Below are positions 44,096-54,771 of a stretch of 64,000 nucleotides of DNA, one piece after another. Source of the DNA: Candidatus Binataceae bacterium (GTDB lineage: Bacteria; Desulfobacterota; Binatia; Binatales; Binataceae); contig JASHPB010000128.1 of assembly GCA_030038355.1 (NCBI GenBank), forward strand, positions 1 through 64,000, written 5' to 3'. Each line of letters starts with the position of its first letter. Position 1 is the stretch's first letter. The translations under genes and the position numbers were made by a program. The notes beneath the pieces are model-generated. The model was not told the origin of the DNA and ran no database searches. It saw only the letters and a list, made by a program, of their open reading frames with translations.

Positions 44096-47000
44096 AAATG
44101 CAAGGGACCAGGAAGAGAGTCAGTCCGGTGGATACGGTCAGACCGCCGACCGCTGCGCGAGCCAACGGAGCTGAAGCTTCCGATCCTGCACCCAGTTTTA
44201 GAGCTATTGGCATTAGGCCAGCCACGGTAGCCAACGCGGTCATCAGGATTGGCCTCATTCTGATGCGCGCGGATTCGATTGCAGCGCGGCGAAGTTCCTG
44301 ACCTTGCCGCCGTCTTTCATTGGCAAAGTCGACCAACAGAATCGAATTCGAGACCACGATCCCGACCATCACGATGATTCCCATGAATGATTCGATGTTC
44401 AACGTGGTACCAGTTGCCCAAAGCGTCCAAATAACGCCGATCAAGCCCATGGGCACTGCGAACATGATAATCAGCGGATCAAGGAACGACTTGAACTGCG
44501 CAACCATCACAAGATAAAGCAAGACTACCGCGAGCGACAACCCGAATCCGAAGCTCGAGAAGGATCTTTGCATCGAGACTACCGCGCCGTGATACGTTAC
44601 GCCCACTTGCGGCGGCAGGTGCATCTTTTCGACCTCGCGCTGGATCTTTGCCTGCGTGCCACCGAGATTCTCAGTACTGGGCGCGACGAGGAGATCGACA
44701 ACGCGCTGGATGCTGTAGTGATCAGCCTCGGAAGGATGGAACTCTGGTGTGATCGAGGCGACATCGCGCAACAAGAGGCTCTGCGCATGCCCGGTCTCCC
44801 GGTTGACGCTCTCGATCGGAATGTTCTCCAGCACCTGGGGAGAATCAAACCCATGCTCCGCGCCAGCGTACTGGACTGTCAAGAAGTAGTCATTCTTGTT
44901 TTCATGATCGATCCAGATGGATGGCTTGATATAGAGGTTCGAGTCGAGCGCGGTGATGACATTGGAAATTATTTGCTGCTGCGTTACGCCCAACCGCGCC
45001 GACTTTACCCGGTCGACCTGAATGTTGAGCGTAGGATAGTTCAGTTCTTGTGAGATATAGCTCTGGGACACATCCGGAAGATGAGTCAACCTGGCCTGAA
45101 GCTTCGTGGCCAGACCGCTGAGCTGGCTGAAATCGTTGCCCGCGAATTCAACGTCGATTGGGGCTATCTTTCCCAGGTTGAGGACCGCATCGATAATACT
45201 GCCCGAAGAAAACAACGTCCGCGCATCCGGAAGTTCTAGCGGCAGGATCTTCCTGAGTCGTTCCACGTAGTACTTGGTAGGTCGCCGATGCCCTGACTTA
45301 AGGGCGACCTGGATGAACCCGGAATCCTGGGCTGCGTTCGGCGAATAGATCGCTGATATGCTGGGCGCCAGTCCGATGTTCGAAATCACCATGTCGATCT
45401 CGTCCTTGGGAATCACTCTGCGGACGATCGCCTCGATTTGACGTGCCATATCGGTCGTCAACTCGATACGAGTGCCGGCCGGCGCACGGAAGTTGATAGT
45501 GAAGGTTCCCGCATCTGTTTCAGGAAACAGTTCGGTGCCAAGCAGCGGAAACATCGCGAGACTGGCCACGAAGAGAACCGTGACGCCGGCTATCACTATT
45601 GCTTTGTGATCGAGCGCCCTTTCAAGCAGCTGTTCATATCTCGCGGCGAAGCGCTCGTACCACGCGTTGAACACAGCGAACACGCCGCTGCCGCCACCGT
45701 GCTCAGCTTCCATCGCGGCTTCCTTGGTCAGAAAGCGCGCGCAATAGATCGGAATTATGCTCATCGCCACCATGTAAGACGCGGCCATTGAAAGCACGAC
45801 TGCCAATGCGAGCGCGCTGAACAGGTACTTGGCAACGCCGAACAGGAACATCACCGGAAAGAACACGATGCAGGTGGTGATGGTTGAGGCTAGAACTGGG
45901 AGCGCAACTTCCTCGGCGCCTTGGCGCGCAGCGATTCGAGGTTCTTTGCCTTCAGCGAGGTGACGGTTGATGTTCTCGAGAACCACGACCGAGTCATCGA
46001 CCAGTCTGCCAATCGCGAGCGCGAATCCGCCGAGTGTCATGATGTTGATCGTGGAGCCGTTCATATAAAGTCCGAACGCTCCGGCCAGAATTGACAGGGG
46101 AATCGAAAGGAAGATTGCAAACGTCGACCGGAAGCTTCCAAGGAAAATCAGGATCATCAGCGAGGCAAGCACCGCTCCCGAGATAGCCTCATGCTCGAGG
46201 CTGTCGATGGCTTCACGAATATAAGTAGATTGGTCGAAAATAGTCCTCAGTTTCATCCCGGCTGGAAGTCCGAATACGTTCGGCAGCAGATGCTTTACAC
46301 CGTCGACCACCGATATCGTGTTGGCCCCGACCTGCCGCAGGATGGGAATGTAGACGGAAGGCTGTCCGTTGATCAGGACCTTGTTGTACTGGATCTGGGA
46401 CGAATCATCGACTTTGCCGATGTCATCCATCAGCACCGGCGCCTGACCGCGGCCGATCTTCACCGGCACTTGGCCAATCTGCGGTACTTTTTTGATCATG
46501 CTGTTGGAATAGATGTAGTAATCCTTGGTGCCGATCTTAACGTCGCCGGCGGGCAAGATAAGGTTTGACTTGTCGAGCGCGTTGACGACGTCCATCAGGG
46601 ACAGGCCACGAGCCTGTAACGCCTGCGAATTGGCATAGGCCATGATCTGGCGGAACTTTCCGCCGAAGGGTATGGGGATCGAAGCGCCGGGTACGGTAGC
46701 TAGCTGATTGCGGACATTGTAGCGCGCCTCATCCTCTAGCTGAGTTTCGCTGAAGCCTTTCCCTTCCAGCGTTACCAGCACAACAGGTAACGAGGAAGCA
46801 TCGTACTGCAATACGAGGGGCGGCAGCGTGCCGGGCGGCATGATCCCCAGATCAGCCATCGCCAACGTTCCCATCTGGGCTGCTGCCGCCTCGATGTTGG
46901 TGCCCGGTTGAAAGAAGACCTTGATGATGCTCACGCCTGACAACGAACGTGACTCGATATGTTGAATGTTGCTGCCGAGGGTAAAAAATCGCTCGTAGCG

Positions 47001-47189
47001 GAAGGTTATGTTGTCCTCCATATCGAGCGGAGGCATCCCCTGGTAAAAGGTTGCCACAACAACGGCCGGTATCTTGATGTCCGGGAACACGTCGACCGGC
47101 ATCCGGGTAAACGCGGTTGCTCCGAGGATGGCGATGACCAGCGCCCCGACAATGATGGTGTAGGGATTGCGCAGCGAGAAACTTGGCAC
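44052..47189 (-). CDS. RND efflux transporter permease (AcrB/MdtB-like)
   Basis: 1045 aa; FTRMPVDVFPDIKIPAVVV, GRLVDDSVVVLENINRHL, two repeated halves. Confidence 0.95.
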   Translation of the reverse strand: MPSFSLRNPYTIIVGALVIAILGATAFTRMPVDVFPDIKIPAVVVATFYQGMPPLDMEDNITFRYERFFTLGSNIQHIESRSLSGVSIIKVFFQPGTNIEAAAAQMGTLAMADLGIMPPGTLPPLVLQYDASSLPVVLVTLEGKGFSETQLEDEARYNVRNQLATVPGASIPIPFGGKFRQIMAYANSQALQARGLSLMDVVNALDKSNLILPAGDVKIGTKDYYIYSNSMIKKVPQIGQVPVKIGRGQAPVLMDDIGKVDDSSQIQYNKVLINGQPSVYIPILRQVGANTISVVDGVKHLLPNVFGLPAGMKLRTIFDQSTYIREAIDSLEHEAISGAVLASLMILIFLGSFRSTFAIFLSIPLSILAGAFGLYMNGSTINIMTLGGFALAIGRLVDDSVVVLENINRHLAEGKEPRIAARQGAEEVALPVLASTITTCIVFFPVMFLFGVAKYLFSALALAVVLSMAASYMVAMSIIPIYCARFLTKEAAMEAEHGGGSGVFAVFNAWYERFAARYEQLLERALDHKAIVIAGVTVLFVASLAMFPLLGTELFPETDAGTFTINFRAPAGTRIELTTDMARQIEAIVRRVIPKDEIDMVISNIGLAPSISAIYSPNAAQDSGFIQVALKSGHRRPTKYYVERLRKILPLELPDARTLFSSGSIIDAVLNLGKIAPIDVEFAGNDFSQLSGLATKLQARLTHLPDVSQSYISQELNYPTLNIQVDRVKSARLGVTQQQIISNVITALDSNLYIKPSIWIDHENKNDYFLTVQYAGAEHGFDSPQVLENIPIESVNRETGHAQSLLLRDVASITPEFHPSEADHYSIQRVVDLLVAPSTENLGGTQAKIQREVEKMHLPPQVGVTYHGAVVSMQRSFSSFGFGLSLAVVLLYLVMVAQFKSFLDPLIIMFAVPMGLIGVIWTLWATGTTLNIESFMGIIVMVGIVVSNSILLVDFANERRRQGQELRRAAIESARIRMRPILMTALATVAGLMPIALKLGAGSEASAPLARAAVGGLTVSTGLTLFLVPCIYEFFYKRLARTQTP

Positions 47190-47303
47190 GATTCGAACTC
47201 CCTCCCACCGCTGAGCTTTATCGCGGTGGCAAATCAGACACCAATACAGACTTCATGCGATGCACGAAGTCCGCGCACTACGTGTTATGGCGCGGTGACT
47301 GGA

Positions 47304-47657
47304 CTAGAGAAAGGGATCCGGACTATCGGTGCGCGCTGAGAGCAGTTTCAAGCGCCGTATGAAGATCTGTAGCGGCGGTATCGGCAAGCTCAACTCCAAA
47401 ATGGGCCGCACCGTTTGAGCAATTGACATTGGGGCGGGCTGAGCGTGCCGCGGAATACGTTGGGCCTGAAACTCGAATTCAAAGTCCGGTTGACTCGACG
47501 AATTTTGGGTGAAGCGATGCGCTCCGGCCTCAACACTCTGTGCTGCCGCGCTACAGGAAACATGCGCATGCGGTCCGATCACCGTTGGTGCGAATGCGAA
47601 GATGCTCACTGTGACAAGGATCACGGCGAGCAGAGAAGACTGTGTGCGGTTAAGCAT
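47304..47657 (-). CDS. possible secreted hypothetical protein
   Basis: N-terminal hydrophobic segment SSLLAVILVTVSIFAFAPTVIGPHAHVSC; no family recognised, upstream of RND genes. Confidence 0.35.
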   Translation of the reverse strand: MLNRTQSSLLAVILVTVSIFAFAPTVIGPHAHVSCSAAAQSVEAGAHRFTQNSSSQPDFEFEFQAQRIPRHAQPAPMSIAQTVRPILELSLPIPPLQIFIRRLKLLSARTDSPDPFL

Positions 47658-47873
47658 CAGCCGGAAGCGGCTTCATTTTAGCGCAACCCTTTTCGAATGC
47701 AAACCCGCACCGGGCGACCGGCCCATAGATGAAATCGCCAAAGCAACGATTCGCACGAGTTCCTCGGCGTGTCGTCCCATTTGCGTTAGCCACTCGGTCC
47801 GACACTGATCGCTCCCAAATCCTGAGGATTTGAATTAAAAGAAAGGAAAACTCGTCAAGCAGTCGGAGCGTGA

Positions 47874-48239
47874 ATGTTCAAAGTTCGATCAGGAAATTGG
47901 CGGCGAATCCTCCGGATTGCCGTCGTAGCGTTCCTGGTCTTCTCTTGCGTTCGCGTCGTGTATCCGCTTCTCGCGTGTAGCCCCAATACATCGCGTCATC
48001 ACTACGCGCAGCGGGAAGAGAAGCTGACGCGAGGCACCGTCTTCGAAGTCGGGGCCGAGACGCTAAAGGTCGCGATCCTTTCAACAATTCGGCATCGCAA
48101 TCTGTGGTTGGTGGCCGCTGCCGAAGACGCCCCGCTAGCGCGGTTCCAGGCTGACGGACTTACGCTGCAAATCTGGCCAGAGCAGCAGCGCATATTCTTT
48201 CGTCGCATTCTTTCTCCGCCGAGTGACGCCGGCCACTAG
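47874..48239 (+). CDS. hypothetical membrane-anchored protein
   Basis: 121 aa with one N-terminal hydrophobic helix; weak evidence. Confidence 0.35.
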   Translation: MFKVRSGNWRRILRIAVVAFLVFSCVRVVYPLLACSPNTSRHHYAQREEKLTRGTVFEVGAETLKVAILSTIRHRNLWLVAAAEDAPLARFQADGLTLQIWPEQQRIFFRRILSPPSDAGH

Positions 48240-48370
48240 ATCCCAAACACATAGCCCCGCCTAGTTCTGAAGAATGCGGTTTCTTCTTCGCCGCGTTCGG
48301 CTTTGACCGATACGTTTGCGAAACATAGGTGCGGCCGCTGGGCGGCTCACATGAATCGGGGAACAGTGCA

Positions 48371-48916
48371 ATGACTGGTATACACAATAATCATCGGACC
48401 GATCGTGAACGACAATCGGAAGCTGCGCTCTCGCGATCGCGAGGTGAATCGCTTGAGGGGCTGCTCTGCGATTTGCGCGATCAGGAGCTCCGCAGAATAA
48501 AAGCCTACGCGCGTAACGAATCGGCCGAGGGGCAATCAATCGGCGATGAGTTGGACCGCGCGCGCCAGCACGAAGAGATCGAATTCAAGGTGAGCCTGCT
48601 GGAGCTTAGCGAGCGGCTCCTGGCGGCGATCACCTCGGCCTTGGCCCGGATGAGAGAATCCAAGTTCGAAGTATGCGAAGAATGCGAGCAACCGATCTCG
48701 CCCGCTCGCCTGCAGTCCGTGCCCATGGCCAAATACTGCCTTGATTGCCAGCGCGAGATTGAAGTCGCCGAAGAGCGCCACAAAATTCGCGCCCGAATTA
48801 CCCAAGCTCGATCAAGCAGCCTCTTCGATACCTACGCGGCTCAATCCGAAACAGTGAAGGAGAGAGGAATCAAACGCTTCCACATTCCACGAGCCAAGGG
48901 CGCGCCGCCGATCTGA
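48371..48916 (+). CDS. DksA/TraR-type C4 zinc-finger protein
   Basis: CEECEQPISPARLQSVPMAKYCLDCQREIE. Confidence 0.9.
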   Translation: MTGIHNNHRTDRERQSEAALSRSRGESLEGLLCDLRDQELRRIKAYARNESAEGQSIGDELDRARQHEEIEFKVSLLELSERLLAAITSALARMRESKFEVCEECEQPISPARLQSVPMAKYCLDCQREIEVAEERHKIRARITQARSSSLFDTYAAQSETVKERGIKRFHIPRAKGAPPI

Positions 48917-48928
48917 CGAGCGGTCTTA

Positions 48929-49933
48929 GTGAGGCTTCGGGGCCAACATGCTCCGCAACCCTCGGCCTTGACCAAAGCTTGCGCAAAAGGAGCGCTTCAA
49001 ATCTTGACGTTTGAGAAAACTCATCGATGGGCGATAGTGCTCGCCGGAGGCGACGGGAAAAGGTTCGCTCCAACGATGCAACCTATCGAAATTGGCGAAA
49101 AGCCGAAGCAGTTCTGCAAGGTTCTGAGCGATCTCACTTTAATTGAGCAGGTGCGAAATCGCATCGAGCTGATTTTGCCGAGTCACCGGATTTTCTATGC
49201 GTTATCGCGTACGCACGAACGATACTTCTGGCCGTTGCTATCCGAAGTGCTCTTATCGCGGATGGTGATTCAGCCGCTGAACCGTGGCACCGCGCCAGCA
49301 GTACTTTATTCGCTGTTGCGGCTCGGCCTTATTGATCCCGACGCACACGTTGCGCTTTTTCCGTCCGATTTCTTTGTCAGCAACGATCGGCTCTTGATGT
49401 CTTACGTAGAGAGATCCTTCGACACACTGGCTATCCGTCCCGATCTCGTAATCGTGCTTGGCATGACTCCGGATTCGCCAGCAACGGAACATAACTGGAT
49501 CGAACCAGCGAGTGCCTTTGCTTGCAACTTGGAATTGTTGTTCAGGGTGCGCCGCTTCATCGAGAGGCCTCCGGTTGAGGTCGCTCAAAGGCTATGCGCG
49601 CATGGACGATGCTTCTGGAATAGCTCCATCGTGGTCGCACGCCTGGTCAATCTACTCGCGTTGATGATCGACGTGCTACCAAATCTTTATGACGAATTCG
49701 GTCGGCTTGCGGATGTTCTGGGAACTGAGTTTGAGAGCGAGGCAGTAGAATGCACCTATCGATCGATACGGGGCATCGATTTCAACTCGAGCGTGCTGTC
49801 TGCCAGGGCATTCAAAATCACCATGATGCGTGTCGACGGACTTTTCTGGAATGATTTGGATAGTAACAGTGAAGTGCTGGCCACGTTAGAACACATCGGA
49901 GTAAGGCCAAAATGGTTGTCGGTGATCAACTGA
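48929..49933 (+). CDS. mannose-1-phosphate guanylyltransferase-like nucleotidyltransferase
   Basis: WAIVLAGGDGKRFAP...GEKPKQFCKVL...QPLNRGTAPAVLYSLLRL..HVALFPSDFFV. Confidence 0.85.
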   Translation: MRLRGQHAPQPSALTKACAKGALQILTFEKTHRWAIVLAGGDGKRFAPTMQPIEIGEKPKQFCKVLSDLTLIEQVRNRIELILPSHRIFYALSRTHERYFWPLLSEVLLSRMVIQPLNRGTAPAVLYSLLRLGLIDPDAHVALFPSDFFVSNDRLLMSYVERSFDTLAIRPDLVIVLGMTPDSPATEHNWIEPASAFACNLELLFRVRRFIERPPVEVAQRLCAHGRCFWNSSIVVARLVNLLALMIDVLPNLYDEFGRLADVLGTEFESEAVECTYRSIRGIDFNSSVLSARAFKITMMRVDGLFWNDLDSNSEVLATLEHIGVRPKWLSVIN

Positions 49934-50125
49934 ACGTTACGCCTCTTTGGTTGGCGTTCGGTGACTGAGGCCAGAGTGCGGATTCGGCATTGTTGCGGAC
50001 ATCGGTCAGACACCGAAGCGGCAGTTCGTGGTGAACGCCAATTCCTAACCGATGGAGCGCATCACGCGAGATAGCGAACGACCAGCGCCGATCGTCGCTT
50101 CAATGGTACCGGAGTCCCGACCTTC

Positions 50126-50922
50126 GCCTCATTTGTCGGATTCCTGATACTGAATCTGGCGCTCTTTGGCTGCGCATGCCTTGGCCAAGGATCGACGACG
50201 GCCCCGAAGCAACCGATTTTTTTGCGAGCTTCAGATCTACACGACGGATACTGTTGCCAGGACCATCTGATGTTCGAGGTGCGTAGTAAATGACCTGATT
50301 GCGGCGCAGAGCAGAGGCCGTGAGAAACTGCCAGTTTACTCAGTATCACAACACGGCCCGGCTCGCGTACGGACTTCTACCGTGGCTCGAAGTCGGACAA
50401 TACGTCTGCACCGGCGAGCTTGGCGAAGGCAGGTACGAATATGCGGGTGCGCGGACCAAAGCGCACTTCAGCATCCCGCAGACTGAGTCGTGGCTTGTAC
50501 AAGTCGACGGCAATGTCGAACTTTAGTATATGCGCCGCGCGGCCGTTGACGATCCGCTCAATATCGAGTTCATGCCCATGATCGAAGGCTATGTAGGCTA
50601 CTTCTTTCTGGTCGCGAATCCGGCTGTCGAAAAGCAATTCTCCGGTCCGGGCACCCATAATGGGCTCTCGTTCGAACCGAACGCCGCAATCAGTTATCGC
50701 TTGGGCGGCAAATGGAACTGGTTCGAGCCTTCGCTCGTGTATTACGGCGATCCAGGACCGATCACCAACGTATACGGCTTCAATCAGCAGCAGGATTTCA
50801 TCGTGCCTGGTTTCAACCTTTATCTGGACCCGCGCTTCGAATTCAATTTCGGTGCAGGCTTCGGACTGTCCGGCACGTTAAGCGGACAGTTCGTAAAAGC
50901 GACGATCGCTTGGGAGTTCTAG
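50126..50922 (+). pseudogene. outer-membrane beta-barrel protein, disrupted
   Basis: Signal-like FASFVGFLILNLALFGCACLGQ in frame 2 up to TGA 50291; barrel QFTQYHNTARLAYGLLPWLEVGQYVCTGEL...VQVDGNVEL in frame 1, TAG at 50524-50526, same frame continues YMRRAAVDDPLNIEFMPMIEGYVGYFF...ATIAWEF. Confidence 0.75.
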
Positions 50923-51009
50923 CCGCCGACGCGCCATGACCTTGCACTTCCCTGCGCCGGGCGACGCAATGAGAAAACTCGCGACCTCCTGCTGGAGGCG
51001 TCGAGATGT

Positions 51010-52155
51010 TTACTCGGCGATGGCAGCGTTCAAATCTTCGATCGCCTGGGCAAACTCCTCCATAAACTCCTGCACCACGGTGCGGCATGACTTGACGCTG
51101 TGCACGAGGCCAACGCCCTGGCCGACGAAGTAAGTGACCAGCTCGCGCGCTCTTTTGTTGCCGTGCTCGGCAGCGCGCTGCGCCGCCGCCAGGGTTGGTT
51201 CGCTGACCAGGCTCTGTAGCGGCATCGGAAGAGGACCCGGGCTCTCCGGTCCTTCCCACGCATCGGTGAACGCCGACCGGAGCTGGCGCGTCGGCTTGCC
51301 GGTACGGCATCGCGATCGCACGGTGTCGCGCGAGCGCGCTTCGATCATCTTCTCGCGAAAAATCTCCGTGGTCTCGGATTCGTTGGTTGCAAGCCATACC
51401 GAGCCGGTCCAGACGCCCGCCGCACCCATCGCCATCGCGGCCGCCATTTGACGACCGGTCATGATGCCGCCCGCCGCCAGCACGGGAACATTCCGAATCG
51501 GCTTGATCGCGCGAATTACCTCAGGGATCAGAACCATCGTCGCGACCTCGCCAGTATGTCCGCCTGCTTCTCCACCCTGTGCGACGATGATATCGACTCC
51601 CGCCTCTGCCTGGCGGACGGCATGCTCCGGTGCGCCAACCAACGCCGCAACCGGCACGTTGTGTTTGCGCCCCATCTCAATCATCGACTGCGGCGGCACT
51701 CCCAACGCATTCGCGATCAATCCGATCGGATGATGGAAAGAAACTTCGAGCAGCTTGAGCGCATTCTCCGCCTGCATCGAAATGGGAGAATCGGGATCGC
51801 GGGTGCGCACGCCTTCGATCGATTGCGACGGCTCGATTCCGTGCTTGAGCATCAGGTTTCGCGCGAAGTCTCGATGCTTCTGCGGAACACGCTCCTGCAG
51901 CGCGCCGTAAGTGACGCCCTTCTCATTCTTGACCAGCAGGTTTTCCGGAATGAGCACATCGATACCGTATCGCTTCCCATCGATGTGCTGATCGATCCAT
52001 TGCAGCTCGAGTTCGAGCTGATCAGGCGTAAATGCCGTCGCGCCAAGTACGCCAAAGCCGCCCGCCTTGCTCACCGCCGCAACGACGTCGCGGCAATGAC
52101 TGAACGCCACCAGCGGAAAGTCGATCCCGAGCATCTGGCAAATAGGGGTCTTCAC
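51010..52155 (-). CDS. nitronate monooxygenase (2-nitropropane dioxygenase-like)
   Basis: VKTPICQMLGIDFPLVAFSH...VAQGGEAGGHTGEVATMVLIPEV...VLAAGGIMTGRQMAAAMAMGAAGVWTGS; GTG start at 52155 with AGGAG upstream. Confidence 0.9.
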   Translation of the reverse strand: MKTPICQMLGIDFPLVAFSHCRDVVAAVSKAGGFGVLGATAFTPDQLELELQWIDQHIDGKRYGIDVLIPENLLVKNEKGVTYGALQERVPQKHRDFARNLMLKHGIEPSQSIEGVRTRDPDSPISMQAENALKLLEVSFHHPIGLIANALGVPPQSMIEMGRKHNVPVAALVGAPEHAVRQAEAGVDIIVAQGGEAGGHTGEVATMVLIPEVIRAIKPIRNVPVLAAGGIMTGRQMAAAMAMGAAGVWTGSVWLATNESETTEIFREKMIEARSRDTVRSRCRTGKPTRQLRSAFTDAWEGPESPGPLPMPLQSLVSEPTLAAAQRAAEHGNKRARELVTYFVGQGVGLVHSVKSCRTVVQEFMEEFAQAIEDLNAAIAE

Positions 52156-52461
52156 TGTCCTTACTCCTAACGGCAACGCGCTTCGCATCGAGCGCATCGC
52201 GCCCAATAACGTTGATGCGCGAGCGCACTCGTGCGTGGCACAAGCGGGCATCTATCTTGTGCCGGATTCGCCGCTGGAGTTGAGTTGTACCTCACCTCAT
52301 GCGAGGAGAGCGAGTGCAGACCGTCAGATTCCGAGGATGGTGGAAGTCTGCCGAGCATGCTGGAGACTCAAAATGCTTGTTATACTCTGGTTTGGCTGGC
52401 AGTGGGCGAGGAGTCAAACATCCTGTGCCAATGCCCGGCCGTCTGAACGAATTGGAACACC

Positions 52462-53694
52462 GTGACTCGGATCGCTATGGAAAGACCCAAGATTGATCTG
52501 CTCAGCGTTGCGTCGTTCGCCCACGGCCAGCCGCACGAACAATTCCGATGGCTGCGTGCGAACGATTCAGTGTACTGGCATGAAGAGCCCAGCGGCCCGG
52601 GATTCTGGGCGGTGATGCGTTATCAAGACGTGTACGCGGTCAGCCGCGAGCCGAAGACCTACTCGTCGTATGCCGGCGGGATCGCGATCAACGACATGGA
52701 CCCGGACGGACTGGCAGCATCGCGCAACATGATGCTCTTCATGGACCCGCCCAAGCACACTCGTTACCGCGCGCTGGTCAGTTCGCAGTTCATTCCGCGC
52801 AGCGCGCGACTGATGAAACCACGAATCGAGGAACTCGCTCGCAAAATTATCGACCGCGTGATCGCTCGTGGCGAATGCGACCTCGTAAGCCAGATCGCGG
52901 GCGAGTTGCCCTCATACGTCATCGCGGAGCTGATGGGCATCCCGCTCGAAGACGGACGGCGACTCTACGAATGGACCGAGAAAATGCATTCCTCATCGGA
53001 AGCGGTGCCGGAGATTGAAAAGCGGGCCGCGTCGGCGCAGTTGCTCAGTTACGCGCTTGGGATCGCCGAGCAGAGGCGCAACAAGCCGAGCGATGATCTC
53101 GCGACCCGTCTCTTGAATTCGGAGATCGAGGGCGATCGCGTGACGCCAGCTGAGTACGCGATGTTCTTCCTGCTCCTGATCAACGCGGGCGGTGACACAA
53201 CGCGCAACCTGCTTGCCGGCGGCATGCTCGCCTTGTTCGAAAACCCGGCTGAGCGCCGGAAGTTGCAGGGCGATCTGGATCGTCTGCTTCCGACCGCGGT
53301 TGAAGAGATGCTGCGTTACGTGAGCCCGGTCGTTTATATGCGGCGCACGGCGACCTGCGATGCGACGTTGGGCGGCAAGACCATTCGCGCCGGGGACAAG
53401 GTCGTCATGTACTACGGCTCGGCGAATCGCGACGAATCTGTATTCGCCGAACCGGACCGCTTCGACGTGGCGCGCAGCCCGAACGATCACATCGCATTCG
53501 GCGGCGGAGGCACGCACTTTTGCCTCGGCGCGCACATCGCGCGGATTGAAATTGAGGCGATGCTCCGTGAAATCCTGACCCGGCTGCCCGATATCGAAGC
53601 GGCCGGACCCGCGGAATGGCTTCCTTCCAACTTCATATCGGGACCGCGCCGACTGCCGGTCCGTTTCTCGGTTGGTTTCCGCGCCCATGCCTGA
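52462..53694 (+). CDS. cytochrome P450
   Basis: Heme-binding FGGGGTHFCLGAHIARIE; I-helix NAGGDTTRNLL; K-helix EEMLRYVSPV. Confidence 0.96.
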   Translation: MTRIAMERPKIDLLSVASFAHGQPHEQFRWLRANDSVYWHEEPSGPGFWAVMRYQDVYAVSREPKTYSSYAGGIAINDMDPDGLAASRNMMLFMDPPKHTRYRALVSSQFIPRSARLMKPRIEELARKIIDRVIARGECDLVSQIAGELPSYVIAELMGIPLEDGRRLYEWTEKMHSSSEAVPEIEKRAASAQLLSYALGIAEQRRNKPSDDLATRLLNSEIEGDRVTPAEYAMFFLLLINAGGDTTRNLLAGGMLALFENPAERRKLQGDLDRLLPTAVEEMLRYVSPVVYMRRTATCDATLGGKTIRAGDKVVMYYGSANRDESVFAEPDRFDVARSPNDHIAFGGGGTHFCLGAHIARIEIEAMLREILTRLPDIEAAGPAEWLPSNFISGPRRLPVRFSVGFRAHA

Positions 53695-53886
53695 TTAGGA
53701 AGATTGCTGCCTGCATCGCAGGTCCCGGATTCGATCAGCTCACGGCACCTCGCCCGAATGCTCTCAGCGACGGAACCGGAGTCTTGCTTCTACCGCGCCT
53801 CTGACTTCTTGCGGAGCATGGTGTAGAAGAGTGTGTTGCAGCGCAGCACCTTGTTGTGCGCGCTATCCAAAGGGAAAGGGCAGTTT

Positions 53887-54771
53887 ATGGGCAAGCTTGA
53901 CGGAAAAGTTGCGGCCATCACTGGCGCGGGTGGGGGAATCGGACGCGCGCTGGCAAAGTCGATGGCTGCGCAGGGAGCCTGTATCGTCGCCAACGACCTC
54001 GGCACGACGCTCGCTGGTGATCGGGCGACGAAATCGCCCGCTAACGATGTCGTCGCCGAGATCAAAGCGGCACGCGGCCGAGCCGTGGCCAACCTGATGG
54101 ACATCTCAACGATGGAGGGTGGCAAGGGTCTCGTCGATCAAGCGGTGAAGGAGTTCGGCAAACTCGACATCCTGGTGAACCTCGCCGGCGTCATCCGCGA
54201 TCGCATGATCTTCAACATGGAAGAAGAAGATTGGGATCGCGTGCTGGACAGCCATCTCAAAGGCACGTTTTGCACCAGCCGGTTTGCGTCGGCGCACATG
54301 CGCGAGCGCCGCAGCGGTCGAATCATCAATTTCTCCTCCAACGCCGCGCTAGGCAGTCCCGGACAGCCCAGCTACGCAGCGGCAAAGGCAGGTATCCTGG
54401 GCCTGACCTTCAGCACCGCTCAAGGATTGCGCCGTTATGGAATCACTTGCAATGCGATTTTTCCCGTCGCGGCAACGCGGATGACCGATACGATCCATCA
54501 GACAGAGTTTCGGATTACACCCAGTGCTGAGGCTCAAGGAACACCGTTCGATCCCGCCAATGTCGCGCCGATTGTGATTTTTCTGGCCAGCGACGAAGCG
54601 GCTGAGATCACCGGTCAGGTGTTCGGCTCAGTCGGCTACAGTGTGACGCGCTACAAGCACATGAGCCCGGAGAAAACCCTTCACAACAAAGAACCGTGGG
54701 AGCTGGACGACTTCTTTGAAGCGATGAAGCGAACGCTGGCGCGGGATCTGCAAAAGCCCCGGATGTCTTAG
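53887..54771 (+). CDS. short-chain dehydrogenase/reductase
   Basis: MGKLDGKVAAITGAGGGIGRA (Rossmann TGxxxGxG); catalytic S..YAAAK. Confidence 0.95.
   Translation: MGKLDGKVAAITGAGGGIGRALAKSMAAQGACIVANDLGTTLAGDRATKSPANDVVAEIKAARGRAVANLMDISTMEGGKGLVDQAVKEFGKLDILVNLAGVIRDRMIFNMEEEDWDRVLDSHLKGTFCTSRFASAHMRERRSGRIINFSSNAALGSPGQPSYAAAKAGILGLTFSTAQGLRRYGITCNAIFPVAATRMTDTIHQTEFRITPSAEAQGTPFDPANVAPIVIFLASDEAAEITGQVFGSVGYSVTRYKHMSPEKTLHNKEPWELDDFFEAMKRTLARDLQKPRMS

Noticed and set aside
47180-47230. tRNA-like text GATTCGAACTCCC upstream of the RND gene
   Set aside because: The flanking bases do not form a T-arm or acceptor stem.
21402-50922. Amber (TAG) codon reassignment or suppression
   Set aside because: TAG appears to replace different residues in different genes (Trp-like in DUF1348, Gln-like in the OMP), those genes also carry frameshifts, and TAG serves as the normal stop of some ORFs.
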